In this document: one piece after another, positions 43,443 through 43,685 of the stretch | Layout: each line of letters starts with the position of its first letter | Position numbering within the stretch: the stretch's first letter is position 1 | Source: Clostridiaceae bacterium | GTDB lineage: Bacteria > Bacillota > Clostridia > TANB77 > CAG-508 | DNA: 43,685 nt | NCBI GenBank assembly: GCA_021771025.1 | Contig: JAETPW010000017.1 | Coordinates: 1 to 43,685 of the forward strand | Direction of reading: 5' to 3' | Notes under the pieces: generated by a model | The model's database searches: none | Told to the model about the DNA's origin: nothing | Seen by the model: only the letters and a program-made list of their open reading frames with translations | Program-made: the position numbers and the translations under genes

Positions 43443-43685
43443 TTATATTACCTGCATTTTAGCTTCTTTTCCTCTAAAAGCAAATACAATTTTGGTAATA
43501 TTGGTAAACCCTCTCATTTGTAAGTCATCTTCGTATTTTCTTTCTTCTATTTGTTTTTTCGCATTTTCAATGGTGTCTTCTAGTGTTTTTTCGCGGTCAT
43601 CTTCTAGTACTTTGAATTCAAAGATAAAACTATTTCCGTTTTTTTCTTTTGGCTCTAACATGATGTCATATCTTCCGAAGCCTGA
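43443..43685 (-). CDS. C-terminal end of an AAA-ATPase/PD-(D/E)XK nuclease-family protein (DUF1703 type), cut by the window edge
   Basis: The frame is open to the right edge, so the start lies outside the window; the internal ATG at 43661 is not the start. The visible 80 residues run SGFGRYDIMLEPKEKN, then SFIFEFKVLEDD, a helical stretch KTLEDTIENAKKQIEER, and NITKIVFAFRGKEAKM. This is the pattern at the end of proteins pairing an AAA-ATPase-like domain with a PD-(D/E)XK nuclease core (GRYD followed by E-F-K). They are common accessory genes of unknown function in gut anaerobes. The D and E-x-K residues expected for the nuclease are present. Confidence 0.75.
   Translation of the reverse strand, partial: SGFGRYDIMLEPKEKNGNSFIFEFKVLEDDREKTLEDTIENAKKQIEERKYEDDLQMRGFTNITKIVFAFRGKEAKMQVI

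Overview
The window is AT-rich bacterial chromosome of a low-GC Bacillota (Firmicutes), most likely an uncultured gut clostridium. The evidence is the rplI-dnaB-tilS-ftsH and rpoB-rpoC housekeeping blocks, strong AGGAGG ribosome binding sites, near-consensus sigma-A promoters, UGA used as stop, and an 'ITLIALVITI' pilin-like N-terminus of a kind common in gut Clostridia. No rRNA, tRNA or CRISPR array was seen. A species cannot be named from the sequence alone.

Layout, left to right. Positions 1-548 hold the N-terminal part of a tyrosine recombinase running off the left edge, so a mobile element probably begins there. Positions 867-10074 are a minus-strand core block: a 52-aa membrane protein, ftsH, tilS, dnaB, rplI, a pilin-like secreted protein with its own promoter and terminator, and gdpP. 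Positions 10432-25362 are an accessory surface-protein island: a membrane-anchored hypothetical protein, a 16/14-bp tandem array, a 186-bp foldback with perfect 43-bp arms, a 12-kb gene for a 4,027-aa repeat protein, and a decayed paralogue of that gene. Positions 25694-33482 hold rpoC and rpoB, with a strong promoter, a long leader and a structured rpoB-rpoC spacer. The rest (33555-43685) is mixed: an Rpn-type nuclease, a P-type ATPase, a COG2426 membrane protein, an AAA/DUF4143 ATPase with a palindrome over its promoter, a broken AI-2E-type permease, exodeoxyribonuclease III, a 3D-domain cell-wall protein, and the C-terminal end of a DUF1703-type nuclease cut by the right edge.

Functional links. 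The core genes cover replication (DnaB), tRNA-Ile decoding (TilS), membrane proteolysis (FtsH), c-di-AMP turnover (GdpP), translation (L9) and transcription (RpoB/RpoC). The surface island looks like one theme. The giant protein has an N-terminal membrane segment, Ig-like domains, about 14 InlB/Flg_new-type repeats, two LamG-like domains and C-terminal cell-wall-binding repeats. Its truncated neighbour shows that this gene type duplicates and decays locally.

Most notable new signals. (1) Short repeats sharing a GGGGACG core occur at six loci. At four of them (dnaB, gdpP, exoA and the 175-aa gene) the element starts within about 35 bp after a stop codon, and at a fifth (the AI-2E permease) it contains the stop. 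The best copy folds into a 14-bp hairpin with a GACG loop. (2) The 186-bp foldback and the adjacent tandem array lie beside the giant gene. (3) The AI-2E gene carries an internal deletion and a frameshift. (4) A perfect 12-bp inverted repeat brackets the promoter of the DUF4143 ATPase.
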